Shown: in pieces, positions 25,153-33,499 of the stretch
Layout of the letters: each line of letters starts with the position of its first letter
How positions within the stretch are numbered: the first letter of the stretch is position 1
Assembly (NCBI GenBank): GCA_964409355.1
Contig: CAYPDC010000005.1
Coordinates: forward strand, 3,306 to 67,305
DNA from: PCC-10605 sp964409355
GTDB taxonomy: Bacteria > Cyanobacteriota > Cyanobacteriia > Cyanobacteriales > Cyanobacteriaceae
DNA: 64,000 nucleotides
Direction: 5' to 3'
The notes under the pieces: generated by a model
Databases searched by the model: none
Told to the model about the DNA's origin: nothing
What the model saw: only the letters and a program-made list of their open reading frames with translations
Made by a program: the position numbers and the translations under genes

Positions 25153-25200
25153 AATGGCTTAGACACTAGCTTTTAATAGGATCTCCGAGATCCAGCCATT
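25153..25200 (+). other. Nested palindrome upstream of feoA
   Basis: AATGGCT at 25153-25159 pairs with AGCCATT at 25194-25200, and inside lies a perfect hairpin GGATCTC-C-GAGATCC at 25179-25193. It sits 260 bases before feoA in a gene-free stretch. It could be a structured leader, a small RNA or an IS-derived palindrome; nothing in the sequence decides. Confidence 0.4.
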
Positions 25201-25340
25201 AAAGTTTTTGTCGTTATGAGAGTAAATTTGATCGGCATAACTAGAAAGGATCTAAATTATTGTGATCAATAAAGATTCTCAGTTAAGTAAAAAGAAAGAC
25301 TAACGGCGGTGTAAAGTCTCTTTAATAATCTCTTTTTGCA

Positions 25341-25414
25341 ATAGACTTCTTGATAAATCGGGCTAGAAGCCCGAAATACGGTAAAACAATCTGAGTTTTT
25401 ACCAGATGTCTAAT
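25341..25414. repeat. MITE-like element, full copy B (inverted relative to A)
   Basis: ATAGACTTCTTGATAAATC, core GGGCTAGAAGCCC, and ACCAGATGTCTAAT at the right. Read on the minus strand it matches copy A at 20332-20404 in order: TAGACATCTGG end, core, AGAAGTCTA end. It lies directly upstream of feoA and may have replaced or displaced promoter sequence. Confidence 0.7.
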
Positions 25415-25460
25415 TAAATCACCGTACAAAAAAATATTGCTATGGAGTAATGAAAGTAAA

Positions 25461-26138
25461 ATGATCAAATTTATACAGCAAACCTTTCTTCCCCAGAAGG
25501 ATGAGTCCTTAAATCACCGCCATCGTCATCGCCATCGCAAAGGACATTCAAGCCCTTTTTTCTCTTTTTTTGGCACAAAGGATTTGTGTGAGGTTGCTAG
25601 TGTCAATGAAGGGAATAATCTTGAAAATAATGTTTATCCCCTGTCAATGGCAAAATCGGGTGCTTCAGTGTGGATTTTCAAATTAAATCAGGGTGGGGGG
25701 AATAGTAGGCTGTTGGGGATGGGGTTAACTCCTAAATTGGAGTTAAAAGTGGTTCACTGTCAGCCTAGTGGTTCGGTAATTATTGAGTTTTTATCTACTC
25801 AAATCGGGTTAGGTGCGGAAGTTGCCCAAAATATTTTAGTCACAGATCAACCTTTAAATAGAGGAGAATTAACAACTATGACAACAGTGGAAAATAGAAC
25901 TTATCTGCGAGAATTACCGGTAGGTGCGATCGCACGGGTGGTGGGTTATGACAAAACCATGCGGAGTTACAAAGGAAAGTTATTATCTATGGGGTTAACG
26001 CCAAAAACGGAATTTGAAATTATCAGAGTTGCCCCTTTAGGAGACCCGATAGAAATAAAGGTGCGAGGTTTTCATCTCACTTTGCGTAAACAGGAAGCCG
26101 ATGCGGTGATTATAGACGTAATTTCTCCATTAAATTAG
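25461..26138 (+). CDS. feoA: FeoA protein with two FeoA domains and a His-rich N-terminus
   Basis: Accessory protein for FeoB ferrous-iron uptake. The 225 residues hold two SH3-like FeoA domains in tandem: about 55-130 (LLGMGLTPKLELKVVHCQPS) and about 142-222 (LLSMGLTPKTEFEIIRVAPL). FeoA is normally one such domain of about 75-80 residues. The N-terminus carries H19, H21, H23, H25 and H29 in alternating His-Arg order, a likely metal-binding patch. The ATG at 25461 is preferred over an in-frame TTG at 25437; GGAG stands 14 bases upstream. feoB follows after 242 bases. Confidence 0.88.
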   Translation: MIKFIQQTFLPQKDESLNHRHRHRHRKGHSSPFFSFFGTKDLCEVASVNEGNNLENNVYPLSMAKSGASVWIFKLNQGGGNSRLLGMGLTPKLELKVVHCQPSGSVIIEFLSTQIGLGAEVAQNILVTDQPLNRGELTTMTTVENRTYLRELPVGAIARVVGYDKTMRSYKGKLLSMGLTPKTEFEIIRVAPLGDPIEIKVRGFHLTLRKQEADAVIIDVISPLN

Positions 26139-26171
26139 TCGCTTTAGCCGACTTGAGCTATAAGCCATGAA

Positions 26172-26283
26172 ATTTATTTCTTGGCGGTTCATGATATATC
26201 ACAAGTCCCCTCAGAAATGGTTAATTTTGTCAATTTTTCCGTAACAAAATGTTTCGCCAACAAGGTCATTTATTTCTTGGCGG
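26172..26283 (+). repeat. 16-bp direct repeat between feoA and feoB
   Basis: ATTTATTTCTTGGCGG occurs at 26172-26187 and again at 26268-26283, 96 bases apart, each followed by a sequence like TTxATGATAT or ATTTTGAGATAT. It could be duplicated regulatory sequence or a small duplication; no Fur box was recognised. Confidence 0.6.
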
Positions 26284-26305
26284 ATTTTGAGATATTACCT
26301 AAATC

Positions 26306-26345
26306 ATTAGACATATACCAAATTCGGGCTAAAAGCCCGAACTAC
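26306..26345. repeat. MITE-like element, partial copy
   Basis: ATTAGACATATACC followed by the core TTCGGGCTAAAAGCCCGAA and ACTACG, without a right end. It lies 35 bases before the feoB start codon. Confidence 0.6.
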
Positions 26346-26380
26346 GAACTAAAACCATTACAAATATAGACAATATACTT

Positions 26381-28480
26381 ATGTTAAAACCAATAATATC
26401 CCTAATTGGCAATCCCAACTGTGGGAAAACTACCCTTTTTAATGCCCTAACTGGCGCAAATCAACGCACGGGTAACTGGCCTGGAGTGACCGTCGATCGC
26501 AAGGAGGGTAAATTTAAGTATCAAGATCAAGAAATAACCGTTGTGGATTTACCCGGAGTTTATTCCCTTGATGTGCAGGAAGGGGAAACGGGGATGGATG
26601 AATTAGTAGCTAGAGATTATCTTCTTTCAGGGGAAGCAGATTTAATCGTTAATATCATCGATGCTTCTAATTTGGAACGGAATATGTATCTTACCACCCA
26701 AATCATGGAGATGCACTTACCCATGATTATCGCCTTAAATATGACGGATTTGGCTCAAAAGCGGGGTATTAATATTGATGCGGATATTTTACGGGAAAGG
26801 TTAGGGTGTCTGGTTATTCCTATGAGTGCCAGTAAAGAGGAAGGAATTGATGAATTAACTCATGCGATCGCATCTTTAGTGGAAAATCTTACCCATGCTT
26901 CTGGTTATGTAGCTTATCCTGCGGTAATTGAAGATGCTTTGGCGGATTTAGTTCCCTATATTACCGAACATAGTAGTAANNNNNNNNNNNNNNNNNNNNN
27001 NNNNNNNNNNNNNNNNNNNNNNNNNNNNNNNNNNNNNNNNNNNNNNNNNNNNNNNNNNNNNNNNNNNNNNNNNNNNNNNTTTATCGACTTTTTTGATCTT
27101 AGTGCAGGAACTATTTTTGTGGATGGTGTTGCCCATTTACTCTCAGGAATTTCCGCCCCCGGTTGGTTGATTGCCTTATTAGCTGATGGAGTCGGAGGCG
27201 GTATTCAAACCGTTGCCACTTTTATCCCCGTCATCGGATTTATGTTCCTTTTCCTCTCCATTTTAGAAGATTCAGGCTATATGGCAAGGGCGGCATTTGT
27301 CATGGATAGATTGATGCGTCTTGTGGGATTACCGGGTAAATCCTTTGTGCCGATGTTAGTGGGGTTTGGTTGTAACGTTCCAGCTATTATGGCGACTCGG
27401 ACTCTGGAAAATTCGCGCGATCGCCTCATGACAATTTTAATGAATCCCTTTATGTCTTGTGGTGCAAGATTGCCCGTTTTTGCCCTGTTTGCCGCCGCCT
27501 TTTTTCCCATCGGTGGACAAAATATCGTTTTTGGACTTTATCTTTTGGGTATTCTTGCCGCTATTTTTACGGGGATTATCATGAAAAATACCATTCTCAA
27601 AGGGGAAATCAGTCACTTTGTTATGGAATTACCCCCTTATCATTTACCTCGAATAAAAGGAGTTTTGATTCGTACATGGGAAAGATTGAAAGCCTTTTTA
27701 CTCAAAGCAGGAAGAATGATTATTTTAATGGTAATAATTCTGGGGCTTCTTAACTCCCTCGGTTTTGATGGCTCATTTGGCAACCAAGACTCAAAAAATT
27801 CCGTATTAAGTGGCACTTCCCAAGCCGTCACTCCCATATTTGCCCCTATGGGTATTAGACAGGAAAATTGGCCCGCCACTGTCGGTATTTTTACGGGAGT
27901 ATTTGCCAAAGAAGTGATGGTTGGTTCGTTAGATTCCCTTTACAGTCAACTAGCCAGAGAAGATAATGAGGGTATAGAAGAAGATGAGAGCGAGTATAGT
28001 TTATGGGGGGGATTAAAAGAAGCCTTAGCCACTATTCCTGCTAATTTAGCCGATGTGCCGAATCAACTACTAGATCCTTTAGGATTAAATATTGGTAATA
28101 CTCAAGACATAGAAACCGCCGCCGAAGAACAAGAAGTGGATAGAGGAACATTTGGGGCAATGGTGACAAGATTTAACGGAAAAGTAGGAGCTTTTGCCTA
28201 TCTTCTCTTTGTTCTCCTTTATTTTCCTTGTGTTTCTGCCACTGCCGCCGTTTATCGAGAAACGAATCTCGGCTGGACAATTTTTGTGGCATTATGGACA
28301 ACTGGACTGGCTTACATCGTAGCAACGGTATTCTATCAGGTAGCGACTTTTTCAGAGCATCCCGGTTTTTCCTCCCTATGGATTATGTCAATGGCGCTGA
28401 TATGTGGTGTAGTTTACTTTTTATTGGCACAAACTAAACAAAGTAGTTTCACTGGTAACAGAAAATTAATAGAGAATTAG
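26381..28480 (+). CDS. feoB: Ferrous iron transporter FeoB (interrupted by assembly gap)
   Basis: Inner-membrane Fe(II) transporter with a cytosolic G-protein domain. The G1 motif GNPNCGKTT is at residues 10-18, with DLPGVYSL and NMTD further on. After the gap come Gate motifs and membrane helices, including SGYMARAAFVMDRLMR, GFGCNVPAIMATRTLE and MSCGARLPVFALF. Bases 26980-27079 are 100 N, a conventional filler for a gap of unknown size. The part lost, from the end of the G domain to the first membrane helices, is about 100 residues in typical FeoB, more than the 33 implied. The frame being kept across the gap is therefore chance, not evidence. It lies between feoA and a FeoC-like gene. Confidence 0.93.
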   Translation: MLKPIISLIGNPNCGKTTLFNALTGANQRTGNWPGVTVDRKEGKFKYQDQEITVVDLPGVYSLDVQEGETGMDELVARDYLLSGEADLIVNIIDASNLERNMYLTTQIMEMHLPMIIALNMTDLAQKRGINIDADILRERLGCLVIPMSASKEEGIDELTHAIASLVENLTHASGYVAYPAVIEDALADLVPYITEHSSXXXXXXXXXXXXXXXXXXXXXXXXXXXXXXXXXXFIDFFDLSAGTIFVDGVAHLLSGISAPGWLIALLADGVGGGIQTVATFIPVIGFMFLFLSILEDSGYMARAAFVMDRLMRLVGLPGKSFVPMLVGFGCNVPAIMATRTLENSRDRLMTILMNPFMSCGARLPVFALFAAAFFPIGGQNIVFGLYLLGILAAIFTGIIMKNTILKGEISHFVMELPPYHLPRIKGVLIRTWERLKAFLLKAGRMIILMVIILGLLNSLGFDGSFGNQDSKNSVLSGTSQAVTPIFAPMGIRQENWPATVGIFTGVFAKEVMVGSLDSLYSQLAREDNEGIEEDESEYSLWGGLKEALATIPANLADVPNQLLDPLGLNIGNTQDIETAAEEQEVDRGTFGAMVTRFNGKVGAFAYLLFVLLYFPCVSATAAVYRETNLGWTIFVALWTTGLAYIVATVFYQVATFSEHPGFSSLWIMSMALICGVVYFLLAQTKQSSFTGNRKLIEN
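26980..27079. other. Assembly gap (100 N)
   Basis: Exactly 100 undetermined bases inside feoB. The round length marks an unknown-size scaffold join. Confidence 0.98.
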
Positions 28481-28494
28481 GATTTATCCTGTAG

Positions 28495-28515
28495 GGGTTG
28501 AACAATGTTCAACCC
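28495..28515 (+). terminator. GGGTTGAAC hairpin between feoB and feoC-like gene
   Basis: GGGTTGAAC at 28495-28503 pairs perfectly with GTTCAACCC at 28507-28515 over AAT, 14 bases after the feoB stop. There is no T tract, so it may be an attenuating or stabilising stem, or a member of the dispersed GTAGGGGTTGAA repeat seen at 35915-35942. Confidence 0.5.
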
Positions 28516-28548
28516 ACCCTACATTTAATTTTGAACGGAGAAAAGATT

Positions 28549-28764
28549 ATGGTTTTAAGAAATATTCAAAATTATTTAGCAAAACATAGAAAAGCATCTT
28601 TACAAGAAATCGCTCTCCATATTAAATCTGATACGGAAGCAGTACGCCCCATGTTAAATCGTCTTATTACTAAGGGTAGAATTAAACAACTTCCTTTAAA
28701 CAAATGTGGTGGTTGTACTTCTTGCCCTCCTGAATCACTCGATATTTATGAGTGGGTTGGTTGA
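28549..28764 (+). CDS. feoC: FeoC-like winged-helix protein with cysteine motif
   Basis: 71 residues: a winged-helix N-part (NIQNYLAKHRKASLQEIALH, then RPMLNRLITKGRIKQL) and a cysteine loop CGGCTSC (C53, C56, C59). FeoC proteins have this plan and may bind an iron-sulfur cluster or guard FeoB. The start at 28549 has GGAG at 28537-28540. An upstream in-frame TTG lies within a hairpin and is rejected. Position after feoB supports the call. Confidence 0.82.
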   Translation: MVLRNIQNYLAKHRKASLQEIALHIKSDTEAVRPMLNRLITKGRIKQLPLNKCGGCTSCPPESLDIYEWVG

Positions 28765-28822
28765 TTGGACATCGACCAAATTTATTTTTTATTGGCTTGT
28801 AGTAAGGGCTTTAGCCCTTAAA

Positions 28823-28969
28823 ATGTCTATTATTGCAGAAGTTTATCAAAATGCCGAGCAAAATCCACATCGTATGACGATGATTTGTTTCTTAACTGCG
28901 ATCGCATATTTGGATGTGGATTTAATCAAAGATGCGATCGTATCTCATCTGAGTTCTTTTAGGAATTAG
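28823..28969 (+). CDS. Small hypothetical protein downstream of feoC-like gene
   Basis: A 48-residue reading frame MSIIAEVYQNAEQNPHRMTM onward, with a hydrophobic-to-acidic second half (AYLDVDLIKDAIVSHLSS). A small hairpin AAGGGCTTTAGCCCTT lies just before it, and there is no clear Shine-Dalgarno. Codon use looks like coding sequence. I do not recognise the family; it may be the tail of the feo unit or spurious. Confidence 0.4.
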   Translation: MSIIAEVYQNAEQNPHRMTMICFLTAIAYLDVDLIKDAIVSHLSSFRN

Positions 28970-29088
28970 GTTTTGTGAAAATTGTGTAACAATTCTTAAT
29001 TTTTAATTCTTTATTTTTTAACCATTGCTGTACAATCGATCCATAGAGAAAAACAGATAAGATTATATTAATAAATATACATTTATTT

Positions 29089-30981
29089 ATGATTGATTTT
29101 TTAATTCGGCATATCTGGTTTATTCCCCTATATGGGTTACTGGGAGCTATTTTAAGTTTACCTTGGTCATTGGGATTTATCCGTAAAACGGGTCAACGGC
29201 CGGGAGCGTATGTGAATATTTTATTGACTCTCCTATCTTTTGTTCACGGTGGCATTATATTTTTTAACATCGGCAATTTTTCTTCTCAAAGTATTAGTTT
29301 TCACTGGTTTACTATTGCTGAATTAGATTTATCATTAGCGATCGAAATCTCCCCTATCAGTAGTGGTGCTTTGGAGTTAGTCACACTTATTAGTTTACTA
29401 GCACAAATATTTGCTATCGGTTACATGGAGAAAGATTGGTCATTAGCTCGATTTTTTGGTTTAATGGGCTTTTTTGAGGCCGCTTTAGGGGGTATTGCTA
29501 TCAGTGACTCTCTGTTACTTAGCTATGGTTTGTTAGAGTTACTAACCCTTTCTACTTATCTATTAGTGGGTTTCTGGTATGCACAACCCCTTGTTGTCAC
29601 CGCCGCTAGGGATGCTTTCCTCACGAAAAGAGTTGGTGATATTTTATTGTTAATGGGGATCGTTGCTCTATCTAGTGATGGTGCAGGTTTAAGTTTTTCC
29701 CAGTTAACACAATGGGCACAGAATCCTTCTATTAGCACTTTTACGGCGACTTTAATCGGTTTAGCCTTGATTGCAGGGCCTACGGGCAAATGCGCTCAAT
29801 TTCCTTTGAATCTCTGGTTAGATGAGGGGATGGAAGGACCTAATCCTGCTAGTATTATGAGAAACTCGATCGTGGTTTCTGCTGGGGCTTATGTACTGAT
29901 TAAATTAGAGCCTGTGTTTACCCTTTCTCCCATTGCTTCGGATACTTTAATTATAATTGGCTCAATATCTGCCATCGGCGGTTCATTAATTGCCCTAGCA
30001 CAAATAGATATTAAAAGAACTTTTTCCCATTCTACCAGTGCTTATCTGGGGTTAGTATTTATAGCAGTGGGCTTAGGTCATGTGGATATTGCCTTTTTGA
30101 TTTTATTCTGTCATGGAGTGGCAAAAGCTTTATTATTCATGAGTGCTGGTTCAATTATTCTCACTACCACTTGTCAAAATATCACAGAAATGGGCGGACT
30201 TGGACGGAAAATGCCGAGTACAACTCTGGCTTTTATGACGGGAAGTGCGGGAATTGTTGCTTTATTGCCGTCGGGAATGTTAGTGACTTTTAATCGTTGG
30301 TTTAATGGTAGTTTGCAGATTTCTTGGTGGTTATTGGCAATTTTGTTAGTGGTGAATTTGATTAATGCCCTTAATTTTACCCGAGTTTTTCGGGCTGTTT
30401 TCTTAGGTAAATCTCAAGCTAAGACTCGCCGGGCACCTGAAGCACCTTGGCCTTTAGCTGTACCAATGGTTTCTTTAACCATTATCACCCTACTCGCCCC
30501 CATTTTACCCTTTGACTATTCTCTTTGGTTAAGTCCCAATGCTCCTATTTTTAATAATGATGCCATCGTTGTTGATTATGCTTTACCTTCGATTATCGCT
30601 TCTGGTTTATTAGGTTGCGTCATTGGCTTTTTAATACCCCTGAGAAAAGGTTTTTATCGCCCCGTGGAAAAATCAGTCCGAATCATGCAGGATTTACTTG
30701 CTTATGATTTCTATTTAGATAAAATTTATCAGTTTACCGTGGTGGCTTTTGTCTCTAATTTGGCTAAGTTTACCACATGGTGCGATCGGTATATTATTGA
30801 CGGAGTAGTTAATCTCATTAGTTTAGTAACTATTTTCGGCGGCAATACCCTTAAATATAATACTTCTGGTCAATCTCAATTCTATATTTTGACTATTTTG
30901 ATCGGTGTAGTATTACTAATGTGGTCTATCCTCAGTGGACAGTGGAATAATATCCTTAATTATTGGGGCTCATTCCCCTAG
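29089..30981 (+). CDS. ndhF: NDH-1 subunit NdhF, CO2-uptake type (most like NdhF4)
   Basis: Proton-pumping antiporter-like subunit of cyanobacterial NDH-1, 630 residues with about 15 membrane helices. The signature TYLLVGFWYAQPLVVTAARD and DAFLTKRVGD, and the core GPTGKCAQFPLNLWLDEGME, place it among NdhF proteins. The short length and GYMEKDWSLARFFGLMGFFE recall NdhF4 of the constitutive CO2-hydrating complex (partners NdhD4, CupB) rather than NdhF1, or NdhF3 of the inducible one. The F3/F4 choice rests on remembered sequences. No ndhD or cup gene is next to it. It converges on pcrA, with stops 20 bases apart. Confidence 0.85.
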   Translation: MIDFLIRHIWFIPLYGLLGAILSLPWSLGFIRKTGQRPGAYVNILLTLLSFVHGGIIFFNIGNFSSQSISFHWFTIAELDLSLAIEISPISSGALELVTLISLLAQIFAIGYMEKDWSLARFFGLMGFFEAALGGIAISDSLLLSYGLLELLTLSTYLLVGFWYAQPLVVTAARDAFLTKRVGDILLLMGIVALSSDGAGLSFSQLTQWAQNPSISTFTATLIGLALIAGPTGKCAQFPLNLWLDEGMEGPNPASIMRNSIVVSAGAYVLIKLEPVFTLSPIASDTLIIIGSISAIGGSLIALAQIDIKRTFSHSTSAYLGLVFIAVGLGHVDIAFLILFCHGVAKALLFMSAGSIILTTTCQNITEMGGLGRKMPSTTLAFMTGSAGIVALLPSGMLVTFNRWFNGSLQISWWLLAILLVVNLINALNFTRVFRAVFLGKSQAKTRRAPEAPWPLAVPMVSLTIITLLAPILPFDYSLWLSPNAPIFNNDAIVVDYALPSIIASGLLGCVIGFLIPLRKGFYRPVEKSVRIMQDLLAYDFYLDKIYQFTVVAFVSNLAKFTTWCDRYIIDGVVNLISLVTIFGGNTLKYNTSGQSQFYILTILIGVVLLMWSILSGQWNNILNYWGSFP

Positions 30982-31001
30982 AAGTCTTGATCTATGATAA
31001 T

Positions 31002-33326
31002 TTAAGATATTTTCTCTAACTTGGTATGACTAGGATTAATAATTTTTCTTCCTACTTCAAACTGTACCACTAAAGTGTTTTTACTCCCCAAGCCTAATAA
31101 ATGAGTCACCACCCCATTACCGAAAGTAGGATGATAGATGCGATCGCCCTCTTGCCATGATTGAGAAGGAGATTTTGTCGGGGGAGTTTCTTCGATAATG
31201 TTATGACGGGGAGATTTACGAGGAGGAATATTACTAGAAAGTAACTCCGGCGGTAATTCATCTAAAAATTGAGAAGGTGTACAATAGTCCACATTACCCC
31301 AAGAAAATCTCTCCCTCGCATGGGTAATAAACAGTTGCTCTTTTGCCCTAGTTATGCCAACATAGCACAATCGTCTTTCTTCTTCTAAGTCTAAAGGATC
31401 TCGTAAACTACGATTATGGGGTAATAATCCCTGTTCAAATCCTACCAGAAAGACAATGGGAAATTCCAAACCCTTTGCCGAGTGTAACGTCATCAAAGAA
31501 ACCATCTGATTATCTTCATTGAGGTTATCTAAATCCGAGGCTAAAGAAGCACTACTTAAAAATCCTTCCAAAGTGCTATCCTCGTTATCTTCCTGAAACT
31601 CTGACATAGCATTTGCCAACTCATTGAGGTTTTCTAATCGGTTTTCCGCTTCATCGGTGTTTTGTTGTTGCAAATCCTGACTATAACCAGAAGCTAATAA
31701 TACATGATTTAACACTTCTACCGCCGAAGATTCCTTCATCATTTCCTGACACTCAAGAATCAGTTGAGCAAATTCATTAACTCTTTTTGCGGCTCTTCCT
31801 GCTATAGTATTGACTGAGGTGCGATCGTTTAATATCTCCCACAATGGTACACCTAATTCTTGAGAAGCCGTCAATAAATTATCAATGGTTGTTTTACCGA
31901 TTCCTCGTCTTGGGGTATTGATAATTCTTAGTAAACTCACCGTATCCGCAGGATTGACAATTAAACGCAAATAAGCTAAAGCATCTTTAACTTCCTTCCT
32001 TTCATAGAATTTTAAACCCCCCACAATATTATAGGGAATATTTTTGTTAATTAACTCATCTTCAAAAGCACGAGATTGAGAATTAATCCGATATAAAATA
32101 GCAAAACTACCCCAGTTTAAATCAGGATTTTCTCTCACTAATTGAGCAATTTGCCGACAAACAAAAGTGGCCTCATCTCTTTCATTATCTCCTCGATAAA
32201 GATAGATATTTTCTCCCTCTCCTCTTGTAGCTTTTAATACCTTATCAATTCGTTGGGTATTATGTTCAATTAAATAATTAGCCGCTTGTAAAATGTTTTC
32301 TCTTGAGCGATAATTTTCTTCTAATTTTACCATTGTTTGAGTTTCATGATCCGGTAAATTATCTCCAAAATCTTCCTGAAAATTAAGTAAAATAGTAAAA
32401 TCAGCCATACGAAAAGAATAGATTGATTGATCCGCATCTCCTACCACAAAAACAGATCTATTGCTCCAATTCCAGTATTTTTTATTAGTCTCATTATTTG
32501 TTGATAGAAGCCTGATTAAATTGTATTGAATCTGGTTAGTATCCTGATATTCGTCAACTAGGATATGATGAAATTGATTATGCCAATAACCTAAAATCGA
32601 CTCATTTTCTTGAAAAATTCGCACAGGAATTAATAACAAATCGTCAAAATCAAGGGCGTTATTTTTTGCTAATTCATTTTGATATTCTTCATAAATTTCT
32701 GCGATTACCCTACCTTTATAATCTGGATTATCTAAGGCATATTGTCGAGGGGAAAGCCCCATATTTTTAATATTACTAATCTTATAACGCATTTGCCTTG
32801 GCTCGAATTTTTTATCATCTAAATTGAGATTTTTAGTCACAATTTGTTTAAATAAACTCTGTACATCTGATTCATCTAAAATCGTGAAGTTTTTTTGCCA
32901 AGTACGTCCTTTTTCATCTTGATATTTATTTATATCGTAACGCAAAATTCTAGCACACAAACTGTGAAAAGTTCCAATCCAAAGATCTTTTATTGCCCTT
33001 CTATAAACCTTTGATTTAATCTGTTTTTGTTCTAATTCCCCTAACAATTCTAACTTTGCCTTATATTTTTCCTCAGCTATTTGTTGAGCAAAAATTAACT
33101 CAATTCTTTCCTTCATTTCCCTTGCGGCCTTATTCGTAAAAGTCACCGCCAAGATATTTTCTGGGGCAACTTTATGGGTAGAAATGAGGTTGGCAATACG
33201 ATAGGTTAACGCTCTTGTTTTACCTGAACCTGCACCTGCTACTACTAATAAAGGACCACAAAAATGCTCAACTGCTTGACGTTGAGATAGGTTAAGATGA
33301 CTGAGGAAATCGATATTAGAATTCAT
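31002..33326 (-). CDS. pcrA: UvrD/PcrA-type ATP-dependent DNA helicase
   Basis: Superfamily-1A 3'-5' helicase, 774 residues, acting in nucleotide excision repair and in clearing blocked forks. Motif I GAGSGKT is at 31-37, motif II is in ILVDEYQDTN, motif III in VVGDADQSIYSFR, and motif VI in YVGITRAKEQLFITHARER. The Tudor-like C-terminal segment (GDRIYHPTFGNGVVTHLLG) is typical of PcrA. A long gene-free region (33327-33793) lies upstream. Confidence 0.95.
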   Translation of the reverse strand: MNSNIDFLSHLNLSQRQAVEHFCGPLLVVAGAGSGKTRALTYRIANLISTHKVAPENILAVTFTNKAAREMKERIELIFAQQIAEEKYKAKLELLGELEQKQIKSKVYRRAIKDLWIGTFHSLCARILRYDINKYQDEKGRTWQKNFTILDESDVQSLFKQIVTKNLNLDDKKFEPRQMRYKISNIKNMGLSPRQYALDNPDYKGRVIAEIYEEYQNELAKNNALDFDDLLLIPVRIFQENESILGYWHNQFHHILVDEYQDTNQIQYNLIRLLSTNNETNKKYWNWSNRSVFVVGDADQSIYSFRMADFTILLNFQEDFGDNLPDHETQTMVKLEENYRSRENILQAANYLIEHNTQRIDKVLKATRGEGENIYLYRGDNERDEATFVCRQIAQLVRENPDLNWGSFAILYRINSQSRAFEDELINKNIPYNIVGGLKFYERKEVKDALAYLRLIVNPADTVSLLRIINTPRRGIGKTTIDNLLTASQELGVPLWEILNDRTSVNTIAGRAAKRVNEFAQLILECQEMMKESSAVEVLNHVLLASGYSQDLQQQNTDEAENRLENLNELANAMSEFQEDNEDSTLEGFLSSASLASDLDNLNEDNQMVSLMTLHSAKGLEFPIVFLVGFEQGLLPHNRSLRDPLDLEEERRLCYVGITRAKEQLFITHARERFSWGNVDYCTPSQFLDELPPELLSSNIPPRKSPRHNIIEETPPTKSPSQSWQEGDRIYHPTFGNGVVTHLLGLGSKNTLVVQFEVGRKIINPSHTKLEKIS

Positions 33327-33499
33327 GAGTTAAGGCTAGGAATAGAATATTTCACTTTGACCATTCTACCATATTTTAGCCCTCACTCAAGGGTTAATAA
33401 CTGATGGTTTTTTCTATGATCAAAATCTTCCTTTTTTAAACAAAAAATTACCAATTACTAATTGCTAATTGAATTAATTCGTGATTAATTGTCGATGGG

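Larger units (their letters stand above)
24188..25414. mobile_element. Possible decayed IS630-like element with 12-bp inverted ends
   Basis: ATTAGACATCTG at 24188-24199 is the exact inverse of CAGATGTCTAAT at 25403-25414, enclosing 1.2 kb that holds an IS630-type N-terminal transposase fragment on the minus strand. The length suits IS630 elements, but no DDE catalytic domain was found. The right 74 bases are also a complete MITE-like copy, so the boundaries may be two independent small elements. The 660 bases right of the fragment are AT-rich and hold no convincing gene. Confidence 0.4.
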
